Made by a program: the position numbers and the translations under genes. The notes beneath the pieces are model-generated. The model saw nothing but the letters and a program-made list of their open reading frames with translations, searched no databases and was not told the DNA's origin. From contig NZ_CAKUCL010000012.1 in the NCBI RefSeq assembly GCF_934643405.1, positions 1 to 56,984 on the forward strand: DNA of 56,984 nucleotides, read 5' to 3'. Source of the DNA: an uncultured Actinoplanes sp. (lineage in GTDB: Bacteria; Actinomycetota; Actinomycetes; Mycobacteriales; Micromonosporaceae). Below, piece after piece: positions 16,634-24,637 of this stretch. How positions within the stretch are numbered: position 1 is the stretch's first letter; each line of letters begins with the position of its first letter.

Positions 16634-18154
16634 GTGTTATTCCTCGACCTGGCGGCCACGTCGGCCGCCGTGACTGCGGTTTCGGGGCGCAAGGCCAAGA
16701 TCGAGTTGCTGGCCGACGCGCTTCGCCGGCTCGAGCCCGACGAGATCGCGGCCGGGTCTGCCTACCTGGCCGGTGAGCTACGTCAACGGCAGACCGGGGT
16801 GGGTTATGCGAGCTTGCGTGACCTGCCATCGCCGGCGGCCGAGGCGACGCTGACGGTCGCCGCGGTGGATGCGGCGATCGCGGAGATCTCGGTGGTTGCG
16901 GGGTCCGGGTCGCAGGCGCGGCGGCGGGAGCTGGTGGGCGCGCTGTTCGCGGCGGCTACCGGGGACGAACAGCGGCTGTTGATCGGGCTGTTCGGTGGCG
17001 AGTTGCGGCAGGGCGCGCAGGCCGGGCTGCTGGCCGACGCCATCGCACGGGCCGCGGAGGTGCCGGTCACCGCGGTGCGGCGGGCGCTGTTGCTGTCCGG
17101 TGATCTGAAGCAGGTCGCGGTTGCGGCGCTCACCGGTGGGGCACCGGCTTTGGCCGAGATCTCCCTGCGGGTCGGTACGCCGTTGACGCCCATGCTGGCG
17201 CAGAGTGCCCCGGATGTCGGGGCGGCGCTGATCGCGACCGGGGCGCCCGCCACCGTGGACGTGAAGCTGGACGGCATCCGGATCCAGGTGCATCGCTCGG
17301 GTGACGAGGTGGCGGTGTTCACCCGGAGCCTGGACGACATCACCGCGCGGTTGCCCGAGGTGGTCGAGGCGGTGCGCAAGCTTCCGGTGCGCGAGATCGT
17401 GCTCGACGGCGAGGCCATGGCGCTCGATGCCGAGGGGCGGCCGCGGCCGTTCCAAGAGACGTCGAGCCGGGCCGCCACGCGCGGGGCGGCGACGATGGCG
17501 CTCAGTCCTTACTTCTTCGACCTGCTGCACCTCGACGGGGCGGACATGCTCGACGAGCCGGGGCGGGTGCGGTGGGCCGCCCTCGCCGACGCGCTGCCGG
17601 GTGAGTTGATCGTGGGGCGCACGACGGCGACCACCGAGGAAGAGGCGGCTGCGGCGTTCGCGGACGCTCTCGCGCACGGTCAGGAAGGCGTCGTGATCAA
17701 GGCCACCGAGGCGCCGTACGACGTGGGACGCCGGGGCTCCGCCTGGGTCAAGGTCAAACCGCGGCACACGCTCGACCTGGTCGTGCTGGCCGTCGAGTGG
17801 GGGCACGGGCGGCGGCGCGGGTGGCTGTCCAACCTGCACCTGGGCGCGCTCGATCCGCGCACCGGCGGGTTCGTGATGTTGGGGAAGACGTTCAAGGGCC
17901 TGACCGATGAGCTGCTGAAGTGGCAGACCGGGCGGTTCAAGGAGCTCGCCACCGGCGACAACGGCTGGGTGGTGGAGGTCCGGCCGGAGCAGGTGGTGGA
18001 GATCGCATTCGACGGGGTGCAGACGTCACCGCGATATCCGGGCGGGGTGGCGCTGCGCTTCGCCCGGGTGCTGCGATACCGCGAGGACAAACGGGCGGAC
18101 GAAGCCGACACCATCGACACGGTCCGGGCCATCGGAGGCCGCGCGGCGGAGTGA
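16634..18154 (+). CDS. ligB: ATP-dependent DNA ligase (LigB type)
   Basis: This is a 506-residue protein, collinear with mycobacterial LigB. The N-terminal DNA-binding domain spans about 1-190 (AYLAGELRQRQTGVGYASLR, GGELRQGAQAGLLADA). The nucleotidyltransferase motif I is KLDGIR with adenylated Lys211. Motif IV-like HGQEGVVIKA and motif V WVKVKP follow. The C-terminal OB fold contains VGKTFKGLTDELLKWQT-type sequence, here LGKTFKGLTDELLKWQT. The start GTG has only a weak site. It is expected to be accessory to the NAD-dependent replicative ligase. It converges on the SURF1 gene with a four-base gap. Confidence 0.92.
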   Translation: MLFLDLAATSAAVTAVSGRKAKIELLADALRRLEPDEIAAGSAYLAGELRQRQTGVGYASLRDLPSPAAEATLTVAAVDAAIAEISVVAGSGSQARRRELVGALFAAATGDEQRLLIGLFGGELRQGAQAGLLADAIARAAEVPVTAVRRALLLSGDLKQVAVAALTGGAPALAEISLRVGTPLTPMLAQSAPDVGAALIATGAPATVDVKLDGIRIQVHRSGDEVAVFTRSLDDITARLPEVVEAVRKLPVREIVLDGEAMALDAEGRPRPFQETSSRAATRGAATMALSPYFFDLLHLDGADMLDEPGRVRWAALADALPGELIVGRTTATTEEEAAAAFADALAHGQEGVVIKATEAPYDVGRRGSAWVKVKPRHTLDLVVLAVEWGHGRRRGWLSNLHLGALDPRTGGFVMLGKTFKGLTDELLKWQTGRFKELATGDNGWVVEVRPEQVVEIAFDGVQTSPRYPGGVALRFARVLRYREDKRADEADTIDTVRAIGGRAAE

Positions 18155-18158
18155 GCGG

Positions 18159-19247
18159 TCAGGCGGGCCGATCGCCGGAGGCGGCGCGTTTGCGGTCGGC
18201 TTCTTCCACGCGGTCGATGGAGGCGGCGCGTTTGCGGTCGGCCTCTTCCACGCGGTCGATGGAGGCGGCGCGTTTGCGGTCGGCCTCTTCGACGCGGTCG
18301 ATCGGGGCGGCGCGTTTGCGGTCGGCCTCTTCGACGCGGTCGATCGGGGCGGCGCGCCTGCGGTCAGCCTCCTCGACGCGGTCCATCGGGGCGGTCCTCT
18401 CGCTGCCCGAAGCCGCTCGCCTCTGGTCGGCCTCGGCGACTCGGTCACCCGTACGAGGGAGCTGTTCGCGTTTTGGTGATTCCGGCCTCTTACCGGCGAG
18501 CGTCTGCGCCTCCTTGCGCGCCTGCCACCCGTACGCAAAAAGGGCCATCACCGCGAAAAGCCACCACTGGACCGCGTAGCCGCCGTTCTGCCAAGCGTCC
18601 TCGTGATCGATCGGGATGCGGGTGAAGGCCTTGTCGGCGGCCGGCGTCTGCTCCGTGAGCAGCACATATGCGCCGTACACGGGATAGGGCATCTCGTGCG
18701 CGAGCTTGGGAAGTGAGATCCGCCGCGTGTCCAGCCGGCCGTCGCGATGCTCGATCGGAGCGGGTCGGCTTTCCGACAGGTGCAGCTGGCCGACCACGGT
18801 GACCTGGCCACTCGGCGCGGGCGGAACCGTCGGCGCCCCGGTTGCGCCCTCGGCCGGCGCGGGCACCCAGCCGCGGTCGACGAGAACCGCCGAGCCGTCG
18901 TCCAGGACGAGCGGGGTGACGATTTCGAAACCGACATCGCCGTTGACCGTGCGACCCCGCGCCTGAATCTCGTGCGCCGGGTCGTATCGACCGCTGACAG
19001 TGACCTTTGTCCAGGCCAGGCGCTTGCCGGGCGAGGAACCGGCCGTCCCGGACGCGGTCGGCCTGGTGAGCAGCGAGGCCATCGGCACCGCCGCGGCGGA
19101 GTCAGCCGCGTCGATGCGGTCGTTGATCGCGCTGCGTTCCTCGTACCGGCGCAGCTGCCAATTGCCGAGCATCACCATGACCACCGCGGCCGCCACAGTG
19201 AGCGCAGCCGCACCCAGCCAGCGCGGGGTCAGCAGGAACCGGTACAC
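18159..19247 (-). CDS. SURF1-family cytochrome oxidase biogenesis protein with repeat-extended C-terminus
   Basis: This is a 362-residue membrane protein. TM1 is near residues 8-28 (LGAAALTVAAAVVMVMLGNW) and leads into the family motif GNWQLRRYEER. The extracytoplasmic domain contains VSGRYDPAHEIQARGR and VLVDRGWVP. TM2 is WWLFAVMALFAYGW. SURF1 proteins assist heme-copper oxidase assembly. The usual protein ends soon after TM2. This one carries about 100 further residues that are mostly five copies of a 14-residue charged repeat (DRVEEADRKRAASI), likely helical and cytoplasmic. Confidence 0.88.
   Translation of the reverse strand: MYRFLLTPRWLGAAALTVAAAVVMVMLGNWQLRRYEERSAINDRIDAADSAAAVPMASLLTRPTASGTAGSSPGKRLAWTKVTVSGRYDPAHEIQARGRTVNGDVGFEIVTPLVLDDGSAVLVDRGWVPAPAEGATGAPTVPPAPSGQVTVVGQLHLSESRPAPIEHRDGRLDTRRISLPKLAHEMPYPVYGAYVLLTEQTPAADKAFTRIPIDHEDAWQNGGYAVQWWLFAVMALFAYGWQARKEAQTLAGKRPESPKREQLPRTGDRVAEADQRRAASGSERTAPMDRVEEADRRRAAPIDRVEEADRKRAAPIDRVEEADRKRAASIDRVEEADRKRAASIDRVEEADRKRAASGDRPA
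18174..18383 (-). repeat. 42-bp tandem repeat inside the SURF1 gene (five copies)
   Basis: Five consecutive 42-base units (18174-18215, 18216-18257, 18258-18299, 18300-18341, 18342-18383) encode DRVEEADRKRAA followed by two variable residues. The three copies nearest the stop codon are nearly identical in DNA, and those further upstream are more diverged. A sixth degenerate unit (DRVAEADQRRAA) lies just upstream in the gene. The period keeps the reading frame. Confidence 0.93.
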
Positions 19248-19341
19248 GCCCCGAGGCTACCCGTCGGCCCGGTAACGCCCGCCGCTGCCGGGTACTGTGC
19301 GCTACCGGCACGCTTTTTCGTAACCGTCGGGAGAACCATTG

Positions 19342-21417
19342 ATGAGCGCCCAGCCTCGCCTGGTCGTGAGCGCCCCCTCATCGGGGCACGGGAAGACCGC
19401 GATCGCGGTCGGCCTGCTCGCGGCCGCCGCGGCGCGTGGCATCCCGGCGGCCGGTTTCAAGGTCGGCCCGGATCACACCGACGCCGCCTACCTGGGTCTC
19501 GCCGCCGGGCGCGCGGGCCGCAACCTCGATCCCCGTCTGGTCGGTGCGCAGCGCATCGCCCCGCTCTTCGCGCACGGCGCATCCGGCGCGCAGCTCTCCG
19601 TCATCGAGGGCGCGATGGGCCTGTTCGACTCGCTCACCGGGCAGCCGGAAATTGACGGTACGGCCGCGGTCGCGGCCACCCTGCGTGCTCCCGTGGTGCT
19701 GGTCGTCGACGTCGCCGCCATGGGTCATTCGCTGGCCGCGTTGGTCCACGGCTTCCGGATGTTCGACGAGATGGTCCATCTGGGCGGCGTGATCCTCAAT
19801 CGCGTGGCTTCGCCACGGCACGAGCAGATGTTGCGTACGGCGTTGGACGACATCGGCATGCCGGTGCTCGGTGCGTTGCGCCGTGGCGACCTGCCGAACG
19901 TGCTGCCGGCTCGCGCCCACGGCCCGGTGCCGGTCGCGCACCGCACGGTCGAGGCGGGCCGGGCGGTCCGCCGGCTGGGCGAGGCCGTGGCCGCCGGTCT
20001 CGACCTCGAGCGGCTGATGGCGCTGGCCGGTTCCGCGCCCGGGCTGCCCGGCCCGGTGTGGACGCCCGCCGATGCCGTCGGCGGCGAGGTCTCCGATCAA
20101 CGACCGGTCGTCGCGCTGGCCGGCGGTCCGGGGGCGCTCTACACGTATGTCGAGACGGCCGAGCTGCTGACCGCGGCCGGCGCCGAGGTGATGGTCGTCG
20201 ACCCGCTCCGCGACGAGTCCCTGCCGGCCGGCACCCGCGCGTTGATCGTCGGCGCCGGTCTGCCGGAGGGCTTCGCCGAGGAGCTGTCCGTCAACCGCCG
20301 CCTGTGCGCCGAGGTGGCCCAGTTCGCGATGGACGGCTGGCCGGTCGTCGCGGAGGGTGTGGCCCTGCCGTGGCTGGGCCGCGACCTGGACGGCCGTCCC
20401 ATGTGCGGGGTGTTCGACGCGTCCGCGACGACCGGCGAGCAGACCGTGGCCGGGTATCGGGAGGCGACCGCCCCGACGACGTCGTCGCTGGCCCCGGCGG
20501 GTGCCCGCATCACCGGGTACAAGCAGCACAAGGCGATCGTCACGCCGCGGGCCGGGGTGGTTCCGGCCTGGACGTGGGCGGGCGGGAACCCGGAAGGCTT
20601 CGTCTGGCGGCAGGTGCACGCGTCCCAGCTGGGGTTGCACTGGGCCGCCGCGCCGGAGATCGCGAAGCGGCTGGTCGGGGCGGCGCTGGCCGGTCCGGCG
20701 CCGAGCGCGCCGGTCATGCAGCCGCCCACGTCGGTGCCGATGACCGTCCTCCAGCAGCACCAGCCCGCGGGAAACGCAGCGTCGGCGCAGGGAGTGCCGG
20801 CGCACCAGTCACCGGCCCACCCGGCGTCGCCGCACGCGGCGCCCGCTCAGCAGGGGCCGCCGCACTCGACGTCGGCCTACCAGGGGCCGGGATCCGTTCA
20901 GCATGCCCCGAATGCCGGACACCCGGGATCGCCGACCGGCCCGCAAGGACCGAACGCCGGACCGCAAGGCGCCGGTCACCACGCCGGACATGCCGGGCAC
21001 AACGGCGGGCACGCGCAACAGCAGGCCATGCCGGCCGCCGGGCATGCGCACCAGCAGGCCCCCAGCGTGGGGAACGCGCCACATCAGCCGATGTCGGCCG
21101 CCGGGTACGCGCAGCCGCAGGCCATGCCGACCGCAGGGCACGCGCAACAGCAGGTGATGCCGACCGCGGGACACCCGCAACAGCCGATGCCTACCGCCGG
21201 GCACGGGCAGTCGCAGGCCATGCCGACCGCGGGGCACCAGCCGGGCATGCCGGCGCCCTATTCGCAGTCGCCGGCGACCGACCAGCTCCCCGTGGTGGTG
21301 AACCAGCCGGCCCAGCAGCTGTCCCCGGCGCAGGCGATGCCCGCCTCGCCCGCCCCGGCTCCCGAGGGACCGCCGCCGGTCAGTCTGACCGACACGGTCG
21401 ACATGACCGCCCCGTGA
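19342..21417 (+). CDS. CobB/CbiA-family (cobyrinate a,c-diamide synthase-like) protein lacking the glutaminase Cys, with long low-complexity tail
   Basis: This is a 691-residue protein; GGGAG lies eight bases before the ATG. Residues 1-200 resemble the CobB ATP domain: SAPSSGHGKTAIAVGLLAAA, FKVGPDHTDAAYLGLAAGR (usual GPDYIDP), EGAMGLFDSLTG and VVDVAAMGHS. Residues about 255-450 align with the amidotransferase domain, but the usual AECGG nucleophile elbow reads AEGVA, with Gly339 (GGT) where Cys is expected. The usual GHEFH motif reads GYKQH. The C-terminal His survives in VHASQLGLHW. Residues about 455-691 are Pro/Gln/Ala/His-rich with repeats of MPTAGH-type units. It may be an inactive or repurposed CobB paralog. 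Confidence 0.85.
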   Translation: MSAQPRLVVSAPSSGHGKTAIAVGLLAAAAARGIPAAGFKVGPDHTDAAYLGLAAGRAGRNLDPRLVGAQRIAPLFAHGASGAQLSVIEGAMGLFDSLTGQPEIDGTAAVAATLRAPVVLVVDVAAMGHSLAALVHGFRMFDEMVHLGGVILNRVASPRHEQMLRTALDDIGMPVLGALRRGDLPNVLPARAHGPVPVAHRTVEAGRAVRRLGEAVAAGLDLERLMALAGSAPGLPGPVWTPADAVGGEVSDQRPVVALAGGPGALYTYVETAELLTAAGAEVMVVDPLRDESLPAGTRALIVGAGLPEGFAEELSVNRRLCAEVAQFAMDGWPVVAEGVALPWLGRDLDGRPMCGVFDASATTGEQTVAGYREATAPTTSSLAPAGARITGYKQHKAIVTPRAGVVPAWTWAGGNPEGFVWRQVHASQLGLHWAAAPEIAKRLVGAALAGPAPSAPVMQPPTSVPMTVLQQHQPAGNAASAQGVPAHQSPAHPASPHAAPAQQGPPHSTSAYQGPGSVQHAPNAGHPGSPTGPQGPNAGPQGAGHHAGHAGHNGGHAQQQAMPAAGHAHQQAPSVGNAPHQPMSAAGYAQPQAMPTAGHAQQQVMPTAGHPQQPMPTAGHGQSQAMPTAGHQPGMPAPYSQSPATDQLPVVVNQPAQQLSPAQAMPASPAPAPEGPPPVSLTDTVDMTAP
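21124..21249 (+). repeat. 30-33-bp degenerate tandem repeat in the CobB-like tail
   Basis: ATGCC-ACCGC units begin at 21124, 21157, 21187 and 21220, with spacing of 33, 30 and 33 bases. They encode repeated MPTAGH followed by Gln-rich residues. More diverged units (MPAAGH, MSAAGY) precede them from about 21028. All spacings preserve the frame. Confidence 0.75.
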
Positions 21418-21536
21418 CTCGCTGACCGGGCGGCCCGAAGAGCGGCCAGCCGCGAAAACGCCCTCCGCGAAACGCGAAAGTGTCGTACCCCACCCGTAAC
21501 GTGGGCCTAACGACGACGATCCGAAGGAGGATGACC

Positions 21537-22151
21537 GTGGCCGATCGTGTGCCGCTGGACTTCGACCCGCCGGTTCGTGAGCTACGAGCGTTGCTGCTGG
21601 GCGTCGCCGACGACGAACTGACCATGCCGACGCCCTGTCCCGACTGGAGCGTGGCGGCCCTGCTCGATCATCTGATCGGGCTGTCCTATGCGTTCGCCCA
21701 GGCCGCGCGCAAGCGTACCGATGGGCCCGGCACCGACGGCCCGCCGCCGCAGCCGTCGTCGGGGCATTTGTCCCCGCATTGGCGCAGCCGGTTGCCGGTC
21801 CTCCTGGAGGAGCTGGCAACCGCCTGGAAAGACCCGGCCGCGTGGACCGGGACGGCTCAGGCCGGCGGCGTGACCATGCCGGCGCCGGCGATGGGCGCGG
21901 TCGCGATGAACGAGCTGATCATGCACAGCTGGGACCTGGCGAAGGCGACCGGCCAGGAGTACGCGGCCGATCCGCGCACGCTCCAGGTCCTGGTCGAGTT
22001 CCTGTCGAACGGGCCGGCCGAGGGAACGCCGGGGTTGTTCGGGCCGGTGGTTCCCACCGACAGTGAGGCGTCGTTGCTCGACAAGGCGGTGGCGCTGGCC
22101 GGGCGGGATCCGGGGTGGAGGCCGCCTCGGCGCAATGCTCGGGCTGCTTGA
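21537..22151 (+). CDS. TIGR03086-family protein (DinB-like, mycothiol-dependent maleylpyruvate isomerase N-terminal fold)
   Basis: This is a roughly 204-residue protein with the family features LTMPTPCPDWSVAALLDHLIG near residue 30, an internal MGAVAMNELIMHSWDLAKATG motif and LQVLVEFL. The His residues in these motifs form the metal site of DinB-like enzymes. AAGGAGG is followed directly by ATGACC and then GTG. I chose GTG at 21537 for its six-base spacing; ATG at 21531 would add two residues. Members probably use mycothiol or metal-dependent thiol chemistry, with substrate unknown. Confidence 0.85.
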   Translation: MADRVPLDFDPPVRELRALLLGVADDELTMPTPCPDWSVAALLDHLIGLSYAFAQAARKRTDGPGTDGPPPQPSSGHLSPHWRSRLPVLLEELATAWKDPAAWTGTAQAGGVTMPAPAMGAVAMNELIMHSWDLAKATGQEYAADPRTLQVLVEFLSNGPAEGTPGLFGPVVPTDSEASLLDKAVALAGRDPGWRPPRRNARAA

Positions 22152-22190
22152 TTGTCTGGTTGTCGCGGGGGCCGGGCGGGCCGCCGTGCG

Positions 22191-22310
22191 GGGGAGCGCG
22201 AGGTGCGGCAGGGCGGGCGGTGAGTCAGGCGGCGCGAGGCCGTCGGGGAGCGCGAGGTGCGGTAGGGCGGGCGGTGAGTGAGGCGGCGCGAGGCCGTCGG
22301 GGAGCGCGAG
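22191..22310. repeat. 54-bp direct repeat in intergenic DNA
   Basis: GGGGAGCGCGAGGTGCGG occurs at 22191, 22245 and 22299 (the last copy diverges at its end), with near-identical sequence between the first two. This gives about 2.3 copies of a 54-base unit. It lies between convergent genes (the TIGR03086 protein and the penicillin-binding protein) and shows no coding evidence. Confidence 0.8.
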
Positions 22311-22375
22311 GTGCGCTGCCCGGGCGGCGCGACGCAGGAGGTAAGCGCGCGGGGTGCTGAGGGACGCGGCGGCCG

Positions 22376-24571
22376 TCAGTCGCGGTCCTTGTCCTTGTCT
22401 TTCTTGTCGTCCTTGTCGTGCTTCTTGTGCTTCTCGCCCCACGCCACCGCCTTCGACGGTGGGGTGAACTTCTGCTTCGGCTTGCCCTTCAGGGCGTCCT
22501 TCAACGTTTCGGCGACCGTGTACTTCGAGATGGTCGAGCGGCTCGAGCCCACGTAATGCTCGGGGTTGTCCGGGTCGGCCACGAAAGCGGCGGCCGCCAG
22601 CTGGGGGGTGAAACCGCAGAACCACGCGGTCTTGTTGCTGTCCGTGGTGCCGCTCTTTCCCGCCACCGGGCGCTTCAGTGTCGCGTACACCATCTCGGAA
22701 GTGCCCCAGTCGCCGCACGAGCCTCGCGCCGAGCCGTAGCCGGTGACGCAGCGGGCCGCGTCCGTCGCCGCCCGGGCCACGTCCGCCGAGACCACCCGGT
22801 GGCAGCGCGGAGCCGCGACCGCCTTGCCCTTGTACGTCGCCTCGGTGCCGTCCCGGTTCTTGATCGCGTGCACCGGCAGCGGTTCGCAATAGTTGCCCTC
22901 GGCGGCGAGCGTGGCGAAGACGTTGGCCATCTCGATCGGCGTCGCGTCGCTGACCCCGAGGGTGAACGCGCCCCAGCCCGAGGCGTGCTCCGGCGTCGCC
23001 AGCTTGCGGTCCACGTCCGTACGCCACCTCAGGCCCAGCCTCTCGGCCATCTTGATGGCCTTGTCCGCGCCCACCTTCTGCTCGAGTTGCACGAAATAGG
23101 TGTTCACCGACTTGCCGAAGCCGCTCCACATGGTCTGGCGGCCGGTCATCGCCTTGGTCGAGTTCTTCGGGCACCAGTGCACGCCACACGTGGCCGGGCC
23201 CGGCGCGGTGATGTACTTCGACACGAAACGCTCGGGACTGTAGAAGGACGTGCTCAGCGGCATGCCGTCGTCGAGCGCGGCCAGCATCGTGAAGATCTTG
23301 AAGGTGGATCCGGCCTGGTAGCCGGCCATCGTGCCGCCGCCGAGCAGCGGGTTGACCGTGTTCGGGTAGTTGCCGCGCAGCTCCGAGTGCTTGCTGTGCT
23401 TGCCGTTTCCCTCCTGGTCGAGCGAGTACCTGCGGTTGACCGCCATGCTCAGGATGTGGCCGGTGTTCGGCTCGATCACCACCTCGCCGTGGGCGAAGCG
23501 GGAACGCTTGCGCTCCTTGTCGAGCACGTGCTTCATCGCCGACGCCTGGATCCTCGGATCGATCGAGGTGACCACGCGGTAGCCGCCACGGCGCAGCGTC
23601 TCCTCGCGCTCCTGCGGGTTGGCGCCGAAGGCCGGCTGCTCCTTCCACCACGACTTGAAGTAGTCGCAGAAGAATCCCCAGTCGTTGTGCTCGTCGGCGA
23701 TCGACACACAGTCGTTCGGCGGCGAGCTCAGCCTCAGCTTGATCTTCGCCCGCTTTGCGCTCGCCGCCTGGGCGGGCGTGATCGCGCCGATCTTCTGCAT
23801 CTGGTCGATCACGTAGTTGCGCCGGCCGATCGCCGCGTCCTGGTCCTGCGTCGCCGGGTCGAAGGCGGACGGCGCCTTGACCAGCCCCGCCAGCAGCGCG
23901 GCCTCGTTCAGGTCGAGGCTCTTCGGCGTCTTCGAGAAGAAAACCTGAGAGGCGGCATAGATCCCGTACGCACGATGGCCGAAATACGCCGAGTTCAGGT
24001 AGCGCTCCAGGATCTCCTGCTTGCTGATCCGCTTCTCGAGCTCCATGGCGAGCCGCATCTCGCGCAGTTTCCGCTGGGTCGTCTGCTCGGTGGCTTCCAG
24101 CGCCTCCTTCGGCGTCCTCGCACCGTCGCGCAACGCCATCCGTACGTACTGCATGGTCAGCGTCGAAGCGCCCTGCGAGACGCCGCCGGCCTTCTGGTTC
24201 GCGACGAACGCCCGCGCGACACCCTTCGCGTCCACGCCGTTGTGCTCGTAGAAGCGGGTGTCCTCGGAGGCCACGATCGCCTGGGTGATGTACGGCGACA
24301 TCTCGGAGATCTTCGTGGGCCGGCGGTTCTCCTCGTAGAACGCCGTCAGCAACGTGTGCCCGTCCTTGGCGTACACGTACGTCGTCTGCGCGTTCGGCAC
24401 CTCGGTGAGTGCCTCCGGCATGCCCTCCAGTGCCTCGGTCCCGGCCTTCACGCCGAAACCGGCCAGCGCTGCCAAGGGATACGCGAGTCCGGCGATCACG
24501 AGACCCGCGATCAGCCCGGCGCGGACGAGGGGTGCGACTTTTCCGGCTGCCACACGTCGAAGGTATGACAA
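22376..24571 (-). CDS. Bifunctional penicillin-binding protein (class A, GT51 transglycosylase plus transpeptidase)
   Basis: This is a 731-residue protein. There is a membrane anchor at residues about 18-42. The GT51 motif is ASEDTRFYEHNGVD with catalytic Glu103, followed by QGASTLTMQYVRMAL and RKLREMRLAMELEK. In the transpeptidase domain the nucleophile is Ser422 in GSTFKIFT, the SxN motif is SVN, and KSGTTD begins at Lys639. It polymerises and cross-links peptidoglycan outside the membrane. The end is a short Lys/Asp-rich tail (KHDKDDKKDKDKDRD). It diverges from cobC, 66 bases away. Confidence 0.95.
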   Translation of the reverse strand: MSYLRRVAAGKVAPLVRAGLIAGLVIAGLAYPLAALAGFGVKAGTEALEGMPEALTEVPNAQTTYVYAKDGHTLLTAFYEENRRPTKISEMSPYITQAIVASEDTRFYEHNGVDAKGVARAFVANQKAGGVSQGASTLTMQYVRMALRDGARTPKEALEATEQTTQRKLREMRLAMELEKRISKQEILERYLNSAYFGHRAYGIYAASQVFFSKTPKSLDLNEAALLAGLVKAPSAFDPATQDQDAAIGRRNYVIDQMQKIGAITPAQAASAKRAKIKLRLSSPPNDCVSIADEHNDWGFFCDYFKSWWKEQPAFGANPQEREETLRRGGYRVVTSIDPRIQASAMKHVLDKERKRSRFAHGEVVIEPNTGHILSMAVNRRYSLDQEGNGKHSKHSELRGNYPNTVNPLLGGGTMAGYQAGSTFKIFTMLAALDDGMPLSTSFYSPERFVSKYITAPGPATCGVHWCPKNSTKAMTGRQTMWSGFGKSVNTYFVQLEQKVGADKAIKMAERLGLRWRTDVDRKLATPEHASGWGAFTLGVSDATPIEMANVFATLAAEGNYCEPLPVHAIKNRDGTEATYKGKAVAAPRCHRVVSADVARAATDAARCVTGYGSARGSCGDWGTSEMVYATLKRPVAGKSGTTDSNKTAWFCGFTPQLAAAAFVADPDNPEHYVGSSRSTISKYTVAETLKDALKGKPKQKFTPPSKAVAWGEKHKKHDKDDKKDKDKDRD

Positions 24572-24637
24572 AAACCCTCATGTCCGGACGGAACAGCCGA
24601 AGTAAGACCGGGAATACCGTCCGGCATCCTTGGAGCC

